From Candidatus Parachristensenella avicola (GTDB lineage: Bacteria; Bacillota; Clostridia; Christensenellales; UMGS416), in assembly GCA_904420205.1 (NCBI GenBank), contig CAJFUN010000033.1, positions 32,326-96,325 on the forward strand: a DNA stretch of 64,000 nucleotides, in the 5' to 3' direction. Below, one piece after another: positions 8,534 through 18,000 of this stretch (position 1 is its first letter; every line of letters starts with the position of its first letter). The position numbers and the translations under genes were made by a program. The notes beneath the pieces were generated by a model. It was not told where the DNA came from. It did not search any database and was given only the letters and a program-made list of their open reading frames with translations.

Positions 8534-9913
8534 TTATTCCTCCAGGTAGGACAGCTGAGCCAGGGCGTGAGCATAGATGCGGGTCGCCTTAATCAGCTGG
8601 TCGATGTTTAGGTTTTCCTCGTAGGTATGGCCGCGGGAATTATCCCCGGCAAAGGCATGGCCAAAGGACACGGCGCAGGGCAGGGTGCGGGCATAGGTGC
8701 CGCCGCCCATGGTGGCAGGCGGCGTCATGTCCCCGGTAATCTCCTGATACACGCCCATCAGCGTGGTAATAAGCGGGCTGTCCAGCGGCACATACAAGGG
8801 CTTGGACACATGGGGGTCCGGCAGCTGCCAACCATTGGCGGAGAAAATCTGCTGCATGCGGCGGGCGGTAGCCTCTGCGTCCAAGGTAACGGGATGGCGG
8901 ATATCAAAGTGGAACCAAATGCCGTCGCTGTCGCCGCCGATCACACCGATATTCATGGTCAGTTCGCCGGCTACGTCGTCGGTGCAGTCAATGCCCATGC
9001 CCTTGCCGTCCAAATGCATGCCAATGAGGGCGGCAAAGCTGTTGAGTGCGTCATAGGCGCCATCCTCGGCGGGCAGCACTTTGGCCAGATAGTCATAGAG
9101 CAGCGCCGCCGCGTTACGGCCGCCCTGAGGGCTGCCGCCGTGACAGGAGATGCCGGAGGCATGCACCACGGCCAGGCCGTCCTCATCGTGCATGTCGATA
9201 TAGGCGCTCGCGGGCAGGTCGGCAGCCTTATAACCCCGCAGCCAGGCGGTGGCGTCGGCCGGTACAACATTGGCGGCTACGCCGCCTTCTACCCGGACAA
9301 GGGCGGTAGGCGCGGTGAAACCTGCCGTCACGCGGCCATCGATTCTGCCCTTTTCCGCGTAATACAAGGGAAAGCCCGCATCCGGGGAAAAGGCATATTT
9401 GGGGGCTTTTTCGTGGGCCAGGTAATAAGGCATATCGCCCATGCCGCTCTCTTCGTCGCAGCCGAAGATAAGCCGAATTGCCATCCGGGGGGCAAATCCT
9501 GCGGCCATCAGGGCGCGCACCGCATAGAGGGAACTAATCGCGCCGGCTTTGTTGTCGGCCACGCCGCGGCCATAGACGACGCCGTCTTCATAGGCGGCGC
9601 CCAGCGGATCGTGAATCCAGCCGTCGCCGATGGGTACGGTATCCATATGGCTGAGGGTCGCCACGTGCTCCGGACTCTCGCCCCACTGGGCATAACCGCA
9701 GTAGCCGTCCACATCGTGGACGGCAAGGCCATAACCCTCGCAGAGTTTCAGCGCCTCGCGCATGCAGGCGGTGGGGCCGGGGCCAAAGGGGGCGCCGGGC
9801 TGGGCGGCCTCCTTATAGGAGGCGATGCGCACCAGACGCTGTAGGTCGGCGATCATCTCGTCGCGATGGTCTGCCAGAAATTGGGTTATTTTTTTGTCGA
9901 GCATCTGATCCAT
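8534..9913 (-). CDS. M20 family dipeptidase (PepV/Sapep-like), copy 2
   Basis: 459 aa, a diverged paralogue of the neighbour: the same TLSHMDTVPIGDGWIHDPLGA, GRGVADNKAGAIS, FGCDEESGMGD and MGGGTYARTLPC blocks in the same order. All expected metal ligands and the catalytic glutamate are kept, so both copies should be active; the divergence of the lid region suggests different dipeptide preference. The start ATG has AAGGAG 7 nt upstream. It is the first gene of the minus-strand dipeptidase operon and faces the divergent radC. Confidence 0.92.
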   Translation of the reverse strand: MDQMLDKKITQFLADHRDEMIADLQRLVRIASYKEAAQPGAPFGPGPTACMREALKLCEGYGLAVHDVDGYCGYAQWGESPEHVATLSHMDTVPIGDGWIHDPLGAAYEDGVVYGRGVADNKAGAISSLYAVRALMAAGFAPRMAIRLIFGCDEESGMGDMPYYLAHEKAPKYAFSPDAGFPLYYAEKGRIDGRVTAGFTAPTALVRVEGGVAANVVPADATAWLRGYKAADLPASAYIDMHDEDGLAVVHASGISCHGGSPQGGRNAAALLYDYLAKVLPAEDGAYDALNSFAALIGMHLDGKGMGIDCTDDVAGELTMNIGVIGGDSDGIWFHFDIRHPVTLDAEATARRMQQIFSANGWQLPDPHVSKPLYVPLDSPLITTLMGVYQEITGDMTPPATMGGGTYARTLPCAVSFGHAFAGDNSRGHTYEENLNIDQLIKATRIYAHALAQLSYLEE

Positions 9914-9948
9914 GGATAGACTCCTTCCAATATTGTCGAATCATGGTG

Positions 9949-9954
9949 TATAAT
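9949..9954 (+). promoter_or_regulatory. Probable radC -10 element
   Basis: TATAAT at 9949-9954, 34 nt before the radC start, with only a weak -35 (TTCCAA 9925-9930, 18-bp spacing). The complement of the same patch (TTATTATACA) could serve the divergent dipeptidase operon. Confidence 0.4.
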
Positions 9955-9987
9955 AAAGAATCGATGACTGCGAAGGGGGGATTGCGC

Positions 9988-10737
9988 ATGGGCAAGGGCG
10001 GCGAGCATGCAGGGCACCGCGAGCGGCTCAAACGGCGCTTTGCCCGGGAGAGGAATCTGGAAACCTTTGAACCCCACGAGGTACTGGAGCTGCTGCTATA
10101 TTACGCGATTCCCCAGGGCGACACCAATCCGCTGGCCCATCGGCTCATTGAGGAATTCGGCTCGCTGCCGGCGGTGCTGGAGGCCAGCCCCGAGGAGTTG
10201 CAGCAGGTGAAGGGCGTAGGCGCGCATACGGCCAGTTTGCTGACGCTCATTCTGCCGCTGACCTGCGCCATTAAGCGTTTCAGCCAGCAGGAGGTTTCGG
10301 TGATTCGGGGTGTCAAAGAGGCGGCCCAGCTGGCACGCCAGCTGATGCAGGATGCCAAGGTAGAGCGTGTTGCGCTGATCATGATGGATGCAAAAGGAAA
10401 AGTTATCCGCACCCCTACCATTGCCGAGGGCACGGCATGCAGCGTGGAAATGCCCATCCCCAAAATGGTGGAATGGGTGGTGCGGGTCAAGCCTGCCAGC
10501 GTGATCCTGACCCATAATCATCCCGGCGGCGACGCAATGCCTTCCTACCAGGACGACCATAGCACCCGGCAGCTGCTGATGGCTATGCGGTTTATGGAGG
10601 TGGAGGTCTCCGATCATATCGTAGTAGGCGAGACGGAAACGTACTCCTACGAGCGGGAGGGGCGCCTGGAGGGCCTTCGGCGTGAGGCCAATATCCGCGC
10701 CGGACAAGCCCGGGTGGCTTACCAGACATGGGAATAA
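9988..10737 (+). CDS. radC: RadC/UPF0758 family JAB-domain protein
   Basis: 249 aa from ATG 9988, which has AAGGGGGG 8 nt upstream; an upstream in-frame ATG at 9943 lacks a ribosome site. The N-terminal half has a helix-hairpin-helix region ending in GVGAHTASLL. The C-terminal half is an MPN/JAB metal-binding fold with the canonical ILTHNHPGGDAMPS (His-x-His...Asp) signature and a glutamate in the strand before. Despite the historical name, its role in DNA repair is unproven. Oddly, residues around the catalytic site keep H-N-H-P-G-G-D, so metal binding is likely intact. Confidence 0.92.
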   Translation: MGKGGEHAGHRERLKRRFARERNLETFEPHEVLELLLYYAIPQGDTNPLAHRLIEEFGSLPAVLEASPEELQQVKGVGAHTASLLTLILPLTCAIKRFSQQEVSVIRGVKEAAQLARQLMQDAKVERVALIMMDAKGKVIRTPTIAEGTACSVEMPIPKMVEWVVRVKPASVILTHNHPGGDAMPSYQDDHSTRQLLMAMRFMEVEVSDHIVVGETETYSYEREGRLEGLRREANIRAGQARVAYQTWE

Positions 10738-10794
10738 CGGCGGCCGTTCACTAGCCCTTAGTATACCACGGCCAGGCCCAGGAAGAAAGGGCGG

Positions 10795-10823
10795 TTGCAT
10801 CCTGCGGCATGGATAGGTATAAT
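10795..10823 (+). promoter_or_regulatory. Promoter of walJ-like gene
   Basis: -35 TTGCAT (10795-10800), 17-bp spacer, -10 TATAAT (10818-10823). The ~100-nt leader that follows can fold: ATCGGTATGCGGC near 10834 pairs with GCCGCACCGAT ending near 10884. Confidence 0.7.
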
Positions 10824-10929
10824 CAAGGCTGGCGATCGGTATGCGGCAGCCTAAGGGGCGCGCTTGATTCTGCGCCGCACCGATATTGGCCGGAAGAGGC
10901 CCACGATTCACGGAAAGGAAGGACGAGTC

Positions 10930-11733
10930 ATGACGATGGTCTTTTGCCCGCTTTTTTCTGGAAGCACGGGTAACGCATGCTTTGTGGCCACGGCAGGAAC
11001 ACGCCTTCTGGTGGATGCCGGCGTGCCGGCTTCTCAGTTGTGCCGCGCGCTGGATCAGGTAGGCTGCGCGCCCTCCGGCCTGGATGGAATCCTGATTACC
11101 CATGAGCATATCGATCACATCAAAGGCGTCGGGGTGATGGCGCGGCGCTACGGCGTGCGAATCTATGCCAATGAGTTGACTTGGATCGCCATGGATGTCG
11201 GCGGAAAGATCGGCGATATTCCTGACCGGTGCCGGATTCAGTATGAATCCGGCCGCGACTTTGCTCTGGGCGATTTTCGGGTGACGCCGCTGCCCATCTC
11301 CCACGATGCGGCAGACCCGGCCGGATACTTGCTGGATCAGGGCATGCACCGCGTGGGGATTGCAACTGACACAGGCGTGCTGCCTCAGACGGTGATGGAC
11401 GCGCTGGCTACGGCGGAAGCAGTGCTGCTGGAGGCCAATCACGACGAAGAGCTTTTGCAGCGCAACCCGCGGTATCCGGCTGCACTCAAGCGGCGCATCC
11501 TGGGCAAGAAGGGGCATCTGTCCAATGAAGCGGCCGGACAGGCTGCGGTAGAGCTGACGCGGCTTGGCGTACCCCGGTTGGCGCTTGGCCACCTTTCCCA
11601 GCACAACAATACGCCGGAACTCGCCTTTGACACGGTGGCGGATGCGCTGGTACAAGCCGGAATCCGTCCGGGACGGGACCTGGAAATGGCGCTGACATGG
11701 CCGGACCGCATTGGCCGGGCGTGGGTTTTGTAA
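10930..11733 (+). CDS. walJ: Metallo-beta-lactamase fold exonuclease-like protein (YycJ/WalJ)
   Basis: 267 aa from ATG 10930, preceded by AAGGAAGG. The zinc motif ITHEHIDHIKG (H-x-H-x-D-H) is intact, with further ligands in PISHDAADPAGY and the later DTGV and GHLSQHNN segments. N-terminal FCPLFSGSTGNACFV is the hallmark of the YycJ/WalJ group, a DNA exonuclease-like enzyme linked in other Firmicutes to coordination of replication and cell-wall signalling. Here it is not next to walRK but between radC and a phosphofructokinase gene. It has its own promoter. Confidence 0.9.
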   Translation: MTMVFCPLFSGSTGNACFVATAGTRLLVDAGVPASQLCRALDQVGCAPSGLDGILITHEHIDHIKGVGVMARRYGVRIYANELTWIAMDVGGKIGDIPDRCRIQYESGRDFALGDFRVTPLPISHDAADPAGYLLDQGMHRVGIATDTGVLPQTVMDALATAEAVLLEANHDEELLQRNPRYPAALKRRILGKKGHLSNEAAGQAAVELTRLGVPRLALGHLSQHNNTPELAFDTVADALVQAGIRPGRDLEMALTWPDRIGRAWVL

Positions 11734-11776
11734 AACGATTCGCACGAAATGCATAGAAAAGACGCTGCAGAAATGG

Positions 11777-11782
11777 TATACT
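11777..11782 (+). promoter_or_regulatory. Extended -10 promoter before the phosphofructokinase gene
   Basis: TGG-TATACT (TATACT 11777-11782) with no good -35; 58 nt before the start codon. Confidence 0.4.
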
Positions 11783-11839
11783 ATGGCCAAGCGGCGTTTT
11801 ACGCAATATGGGACAGGCTGTCCGGAAAAGAGGAGCAAG

Positions 11840-12913
11840 ATGAAAAGGAGAATCGGAATTTTAACGAGCGGCGGCGACTGCCCCGGCCTCAATGCAGCGA
11901 TCCGCGGCGTGGCCAAGGCGGCCTATGAGATGTTCGACGCGGAGATCATTGGAATCTCCGACGGCTATCGGGGCCTGATCCAAGGGGAATATCACGAGAT
12001 GAAGCAGCGGGATTTCTCCAGCATCCTAACGCTGGGCGGCACGATCCTGGGCACCTCCCGGCAGCCTTACCGCAACATGCGCAAGATTGAGGAAGACCAG
12101 GTGGATAAAGTGGCCGCCATGAAGGCCAATTATAAGAAGATGGGGCTGGATTGCCTGGTTACGCTGGGGGGCAATGGTACCCACAAGACGGCCAACCTGC
12201 TTTCGCAGGAAGGGCTATCCGTCATCGGCCTGCCCAAGACCATCGATAACGATATTTTCGGCACCGACGTAACCTTTGGATTTGACACGGCTATGGGCAT
12301 CGCAACCGAAGTGATCGACCGGCTGCATACCACGGCCGCCAGCCACGGGCGCATTATGGTGGTGGAGATTATGGGAAACAAAGTGGGCTGGCTGACGCTG
12401 CACGCAGGCATCGCGGGCGGGGCCGACGTGATCCTGCTGCCGGAGATCCCCTATAACATGAAAAGCGTGGTCAAAGCCATCGAAAAGCGCGGGAAGATGG
12501 GCAAGCAGTTCTCCATTATTGCCGTGGCCGAGGGCGCGCTGAGCGAGAAGGAAGCCCAGATGAAGAAAAAGGAAATGGCTGCCCAGCGCGCAGAGGAGGG
12601 ATTTACCTCCATTGCCCACCGGATTGCTAAGGAGCTGGAAGCCATGACGGGCCTGGAAACCCGAGCGGTCGTCCCCGGCCATATTCAGCGGGGTGGAAGC
12701 CCATCGGCTAGGGACCGGGTGCTGTCCACTCAGTTTGGCGCCCACGCCGCCCAGCTGATCAAAGAGGAGCGCTACGGTACGACGGTGGCTATGCTGGGCA
12801 GCGTCGTGGGGCATAACCTGCTCAGCGATATTGCCGGAAAGGCCAAGCCGGTGCCGAAGGATCATCAGATGATTTCCGTGGCTCGCAGCATGGGCGTCTG
12901 CATGGGAGATTAG
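11840..12913 (+). CDS. pfkA: 6-phosphofructokinase, group III (ATP/PPi mixed clade)
   Basis: 357 aa from ATG 11840 with AGAGGAG 7 nt upstream. It phosphorylates fructose 6-phosphate to the 1,6-bisphosphate in glycolysis. Visible motifs: GILTSGGDCPGLNA (nucleotide loop), GTSRQPYR, GGNGT at about 110-114, PKTIDND at 132-138 (catalytic Asp), MGNKVGWLTLHAG and HIQRGGSPSARDR (substrate phosphate contacts). The glycine at 113 is what ATP-dependent enzymes have where PPi enzymes carry Asp, yet the lysine in PKTIDND is the PPi-type residue. This mixture is known for clade III enzymes, whose donor use must be measured. A DUF3006 gene follows after 3 nt. Confidence 0.93.
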   Translation: MKRRIGILTSGGDCPGLNAAIRGVAKAAYEMFDAEIIGISDGYRGLIQGEYHEMKQRDFSSILTLGGTILGTSRQPYRNMRKIEEDQVDKVAAMKANYKKMGLDCLVTLGGNGTHKTANLLSQEGLSVIGLPKTIDNDIFGTDVTFGFDTAMGIATEVIDRLHTTAASHGRIMVVEIMGNKVGWLTLHAGIAGGADVILLPEIPYNMKSVVKAIEKRGKMGKQFSIIAVAEGALSEKEAQMKKKEMAAQRAEEGFTSIAHRIAKELEAMTGLETRAVVPGHIQRGGSPSARDRVLSTQFGAHAAQLIKEERYGTTVAMLGSVVGHNLLSDIAGKAKPVPKDHQMISVARSMGVCMGD

Positions 12914-12916
12914 CCC

Positions 12917-13135
12917 ATGGCCAAATATGTGCTGGATCGTTATGAAGGCGACTGGGCGGTTTTAGAGGATGAATCAGGACGTATGCTCAAGGTCGGCCGG
13001 GATACGCTCCCTCAGGTTAGCGAAGGCGAAGCGCTGGAGGAAGAGGATGGCTACTGGCGTGTCGATCCGGAGCGAACAGAGCGGCTGCGCCGTCAGGCGC
13101 GGGCGCGCATGGAGCGCCTAAAGCGAAATCAGTAG
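12917..13135 (+). CDS. DUF3006 family small protein
   Basis: 72 aa, starting 3 nt after the phosphofructokinase stop and so likely translated with it. The protein begins KYVLDRYEGDWAVLEDE, the DUF3006 pattern (a short beta-rich fold), and ends in a basic helix rich in Arg. In other Firmicutes DUF3006 genes usually neighbour ComEC-like metallo-beta-lactamases; here the partner of that kind lies far away at 47767. No function is known. Confidence 0.8.
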   Translation: MAKYVLDRYEGDWAVLEDESGRMLKVGRDTLPQVSEGEALEEEDGYWRVDPERTERLRRQARARMERLKRNQ

Positions 13136-13183
13136 CTTAAAGGCGCGGGTTAAGGGCGTTTTGCCCTCGATAGAAATGGAAAC

Positions 13184-13212
13184 GGGCTGCCGGCGATCCG
13201 GCAGCCCTCTTT
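13184..13212 (+). terminator. Intrinsic terminator after DUF3006
   Basis: GGGCTGCCGG / CCGGCAGCCC stem with a CGAT loop followed by TCTTTGTT. Confidence 0.75.
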
Positions 13213-13272
13213 GTTGTGGTTCATTCGCCTGAAGTATGATATGATAGCCCCATATAAAGGGAGGATGGAAGG

Positions 13273-14970
13273 ATGAAGGAGGAGAACGCAGCCAGGTGGA
13301 CGGGCTGGATGCAGATTGCATGCGCCCATCCCTATGCGATGTTAGCGCTGGTATGTTTGGCGGCTGCCCTTTTGACGGATCAAACGGCGGGCAGCCTGCT
13401 GACGCCGGAGGGGATAATGCTGGGCGTAATGCTTACGGCGGCGGGCGCCATGTTTTTCTGGCGGCGCGCCGGAGGCAATCTAGGAAGCCGGCTAAAGGTG
13501 GCGGCAGGCGCCGTGGGTGCAGCATTGGCGCTGACGCTGGCTGTGCTGCTAGGGCGTTCGGCCAATGCCGCGGCCTGGTTCACCCTTGCCGCCCTGATGA
13601 TCCTGTCGGCCATAGCTCTCTACCTGGCAGTACGGCGAAGGCTTACTTGGCGCTGGGCGGTATGCCTTCTGCTGGCGGCCGGGTTTGCGCTGCGGCTGGG
13701 TTATGTGCTGTATACCGATATCTATACCCGGCAGCACGACGTGGCTTGGATGGGCGCGGGGACAGGCCATATGGGATATATTGAATATTTCGTGCAATAC
13801 CGCCGTCTGCCGGATTTTGATCCGCGCAGTCATTGGCAATTCTACCATCCGCCCCTGTATCATATCCTGTCGGCGGCGGTGTATAGCTTCTTTGGCTGGA
13901 TCGGCATGGAACCCGCCCGCATTGGAGAAAGCTTGCAGTTTGTTACGCTGTTTTATTCCTCGGCATGCATGGTGCTTGCCTACCGGATCTTTTGCCAGAT
14001 GGGGCTGGCTCGATGGGGGCTGCTTACGGCGCTGGCGCTGGTCTGCTTTTATCCCATGTTCATCCAACTGGCCGGCGGACTAAATAATGATATCTTATCC
14101 ATCACCTTTATACTGGCTGCTGTACTGTATACGCTGCGTTGGCATACATCGCATGCGTTGCGCCATATTCTATGCGCGGCGCTCTTTATGGGCCTCGGCA
14201 TGATGACGAAGCTTTCGGCGGCCTTGCTGGCCCCGGCCATGGCATGGGTGTTCCTGGTAGGGCTCATCCGTGCGCCGGCTTCGCAGCGGCGGGGGATCTG
14301 GCTGCAGTTTGCAGCGTTCCTTGCCCTTTGCGCGCCGCTAGGGCTCTGGTGGCCCCTGCGCAATTGGGCGCTGTTTGATATACCGCTGAACTATGTGGCT
14401 GAAATTGGCAAGGACAGCGGGCAATATATCGGCCATATCGACGCGGTTAAGCGCCTGTTTGACTTTTCGGCTTATCAGTTCCGCCAGCTTTATGAGGCAT
14501 GGGGCCAGCCCTATCAGGAATTCAATATGTTCGTGGGCTTGCTGAAAACGGGCGTGTTTGACGAACAGACCTTCACGGATATTCAACCGCTGATCTATGG
14601 CCCCAGCCGGGTTCTTTTTACGGCCAGCATCGCCCTTGTGCCCGCAGCGCTGCTGGCGGCGCTGCGGCGGCTTTTCCGGCGGGATGCGGGTATGGACGCC
14701 GCGTTAAGAGGATTTTGGATTTTGCTGCCGGTTACGCTGCTTCTTTCCTATATCCAGCTGAATTTGCGCTATCCGCAGACCTGCACGGCTAATATGCGCT
14801 ATGTGATGCCGTTGGTGATTGTTGCAGGGTATTTCATGGGCAGCCTTTGGCAGGATCCGCTGCTGACGAAAAAGGCCGGACGCTTGGCTTGCGTGGCGGC
14901 GGGCGGGCTGGTCGCCTTGTTCTGCTTGGCCTCGGCTGTGGTATATATAATGCTGGGCATACAGGCGTAA
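13273..14970 (+). CDS. Multi-pass membrane glycosyltransferase (PMT/ArnT, GT39-GT83-like)
   Basis: 565 aa from ATG 13273, with GGGAGG about 9 nt upstream. About a dozen hydrophobic segments are visible (from residues 18-36 to the end near 545-563). Between the early segments sits YTDIYTRQHDVAWMG and then HWQFYHPPLYHILSA; the Asp in the first extracellular loop and the HPP-Y/H-P pattern are typical of lipid-phosphate-sugar-dependent GT-C enzymes such as protein O-mannosyltransferases and ArnT. It would move a sugar from a polyprenyl carrier onto a protein or glycan outside the cell. Acceptor unknown. It is a single-gene unit between two terminators. Confidence 0.75.
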   Translation: MKEENAARWTGWMQIACAHPYAMLALVCLAAALLTDQTAGSLLTPEGIMLGVMLTAAGAMFFWRRAGGNLGSRLKVAAGAVGAALALTLAVLLGRSANAAAWFTLAALMILSAIALYLAVRRRLTWRWAVCLLLAAGFALRLGYVLYTDIYTRQHDVAWMGAGTGHMGYIEYFVQYRRLPDFDPRSHWQFYHPPLYHILSAAVYSFFGWIGMEPARIGESLQFVTLFYSSACMVLAYRIFCQMGLARWGLLTALALVCFYPMFIQLAGGLNNDILSITFILAAVLYTLRWHTSHALRHILCAALFMGLGMMTKLSAALLAPAMAWVFLVGLIRAPASQRRGIWLQFAAFLALCAPLGLWWPLRNWALFDIPLNYVAEIGKDSGQYIGHIDAVKRLFDFSAYQFRQLYEAWGQPYQEFNMFVGLLKTGVFDEQTFTDIQPLIYGPSRVLFTASIALVPAALLAALRRLFRRDAGMDAALRGFWILLPVTLLLSYIQLNLRYPQTCTANMRYVMPLVIVAGYFMGSLWQDPLLTKKAGRLACVAAGGLVALFCLASAVVYIMLGIQA

Positions 14971-14980
14971 GGAAATAAAA

Positions 14981-15027
14981 AAACTGCCGCTGACCGCGCG
15001 TATTACGCGGTCGGCGGCAGTTTGCTG
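14981..15027. terminator. Terminator between convergent genes
   Basis: AAACTGCCGCTGACCGCG pairs with CGCGGTCGGCGGCAGTTT (one mismatch). Read on the minus strand it is followed by an eight-T run, so it mainly ends the glycosidase transcript; in the plus direction the tail is weak. Confidence 0.75.
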
Positions 15028-15035
15028 TTGGAACC

Positions 15036-18000
15036 TTATAGAAGGGTCAGAGGGCAAATATGGATTACCCCCAGGCGGCAATCCACCAGCTCATAGCAGT
15101 CGCTCCAGGCTTTTCCTTCGGTGATGAAGCTGCCGGGGCCATAAGATTGGGTCAGCACAGGCAGCTGGTGCAACGGGCCGAAGGTATTGCGCCGGGTAGC
15201 GACCAGCGTAACGGCTAGCGTGCGGTCCGGTGGGCAAATCAAATCGGCCTCATAGGGGGCGGTCAAGACCGCTTGCTCAGGTATGTCGCCGGCCTGGATC
15301 AGAACCAACGCGCCATGAAAATCCTTCAGCGAGAGCCGCAGAGGCTGGCCGGGTACAAAGCATTCGGGCAGGGCAAAGCGGTAGGTAACCCGGCCACCGT
15401 AGAAGGGGAGCCGGTTGTCCGCGAGATTCCCTAAGCTGATCTGCTTCGGCAGGCAGCCAAGGTAGGTACGCTCTCCTTCCAGGCGGACGCCGAAATTGCC
15501 GGTTAAATATAGAGATTCCAGGTTGGTGGTGCGGGCAAAATCCCCGGTAAGCAGAATTTCGTTTTCACCGGCCTTCATCAGCCCTTGCGGCAGGCGGAGC
15601 CGCTTCAGGCAAATGTCGATCCAGAATCCATCGGCAGGGTCATAGGACAGCGGGACGCCGTTGAAGGTGACCGTCCAATGCTCCGGCCGCTCACAGCATA
15701 GCCAAAGGGAATCTTGGGGAATTTCTTCCACGGTGAAACGGTATGAAAGCTGCAGCCTGCCATAGCGCTGGGTATCATGGAGCTTGGCAAACCAGGGTTG
15801 CAGCATCTCGCCGCCGCGATGTTCCAAGCCTAGTTCGTCGCGCACCTGCTGGTCCGCCTTGAGGACTTCCTGGCGGTCATGCCAGGGATCATTCTCCCAG
15901 CGCCAACTGACCGTATCCAGCACCAGCACATTGGGCTCATCCAAGGCGTAATCGATAGGCGCGTCCAGCAAAGCCGGGTGACCGGCAGCATAGCAAAGGG
16001 GAGCGGGAAAGGGCTGGGGATTGTCGGTAAAGGCCAGAACCCGCTCTTGGCCCGGCGCAAAGGAGAGGGTCAGCGTATCGCCGGCCGTCCCGAGCGCATA
16101 GCGAGCGCCAGTCATCAGATCCCAAAGTTGGATCTGATGACCCTTAAAGGCCGGAAGATGCAGCGTTGCGCTGTCCACGCCATGCTCCCGATCCACATTG
16201 AGCAGCACAGCGAAAGACATACCCGAAGCGGGGCAGCGGCGTACCTGGCAAAAAATGTGGGTAAGGGGATGCCCCTCCGGGCCAGTTACCTGCACGGCAG
16301 GCGGGCACACAGCGTCGATCGCCTGCGCCAAAGCGGCTTCATCAAAGGGGATATCCTGGGCGCCGTCAAAGGTCAGCAGCTCACGCGGCGCCTGGGAGGG
16401 CAGGCCGTCCACGTAGGCGGGCAGCGGGCCGGAAAAGACGACGTGTCCTCCAGCGGCCAGGAACGCACGAAGGATATCCAGGGTGCTGGGCCGCAGGGTA
16501 ATCGCTCCAGATACCACCACGCAGCGATAACGAGCCTGGCCGATGCGCAGCCGAGGTCCGTCGGAGCCGGATTCGACGGACCAATCGCCAGCCATCATCT
16601 GCTCTTCGCCATAGTCGAAATCGATCTGGCGGCCGGCCAGCATGTGGAAGAGGCGGGCATAGTGATCCTCCAAAGCCAGCACATCGGGATCCGTAGCAAA
16701 AAGCCAACGGCTCCAACCGGCATGGGCCAGACCCCAGGCGCTTTCGATGGGATTGATGACCAGCACGTCGCATGCTGGCTCCCCTTCGGAGATGACCACG
16801 CCGAAGCGGGCAAAATACGTTTCAAGGCGCGCAAAGTCCTTGTACCAGGCCGATTGATGCAAAATGCTGGCGGGGTAATCCCGCTTGGATTCACCCTCCA
16901 TGGTATACCAGGACAGATGGGGGCAGCGCAGATTAATACCAAAGAGCGCCTGCCAATCGCCCACTGCCTTGTAGTCGTTGAAGCTCATCTGCCAGCCGGT
17001 GCAGCCATATAGCTCGGAAAGCAGCCAGCGCTTGCCCAGCTGCCTGGCGGCGGAGGATAGCTGCTTAACGATCCAATAGCGTTTATCGCCGTCGGCCAGC
17101 ACATCCACACCGGGGTCGTCCATATGGGCGTAGAAGCGCATCAGCGAGCCGTGGGCCACCGTCTGGTTGGATAGCGCGTCCTCATGGAGTACATGGCCGG
17201 TAAAGCGCATATTATGTTTCTGGCACCACTGGTGAATGGGCATAGCAAAACGCTCTAGGAAGAGGTTATCGGCTAGGTCAAAATAGTGGATCCTGACCTG
17301 GGAAACCTTTTCGCCGTGGTAGCGGTAAAAGACTTCCGGTAACCGCGGCTCTAGTGCGTAGCCATAGCGAAGGCGGAACTGCTCAAAGAGGTCGTCCGTC
17401 CAGGCCATGGAGCAGCGCCATACGCCGTCTTGCTCCCGGTAATCGTCCAGCCCATGGCCGCGGTGAGGCTCATCGGTGAAAATCCCTTCAATGGAATCGC
17501 CGATCCGATCGCCGCAGTGCTGGCGGTAGGCTTCGTGGGTCAGCTCGATAAAGCGCTCGGTCGCGGCGCGGCTCATGGTATCGAGATAGGTGGCGCCGTT
17601 GTAACCGCTGGAGCAAGGTTCGGGTACAATGGAGAACTGCAGCACCCGAAGCCCTTCCTCCTGCGGAATAGCCGCGTCAGGCGACAACGGGCTGTATTCA
17701 TCCAGCTCGATCCCCCGGCAGCGAGCCAGGAAGGCGGCGATCACTTCGGGCGTCCAGCGAAAGCGGTCGGCCGGCATATCCGTCATGACCAAGGATTTCA
17801 TACGATATTTAGGATCGGCGGTAACCTTGCCTCCGGCGCTGCCGCTGGGCCAGCGGTCCTCGTCATACAGCCACGCCTCCATGTCCAGCCGCTGGGCTTC
17901 GTCGGCCACGGCATTGGTCAGCTCAAACCATTCCCGGCCTAAATATTCGGTGATAAGCCCAGCGCGGGCATGCATGAAAAATCCGCCCAGGCCCATCTCT

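Noticed and set aside
8627..9844. 405-codon plus-strand open frame opposite the second M20 gene
   Set aside because: Shadow of a well-supported dipeptidase; no ribosome site, no family resemblance.
10096..11916. 606-codon minus-strand open frame opposite radC and walJ
   Set aside because: It spans two recognised genes, their promoters and a leader, with shadow-like composition.
15879..17012. 377-codon plus-strand open frame opposite the GH106-like gene
   Set aside because: Antisense shadow of a conserved glycosidase.
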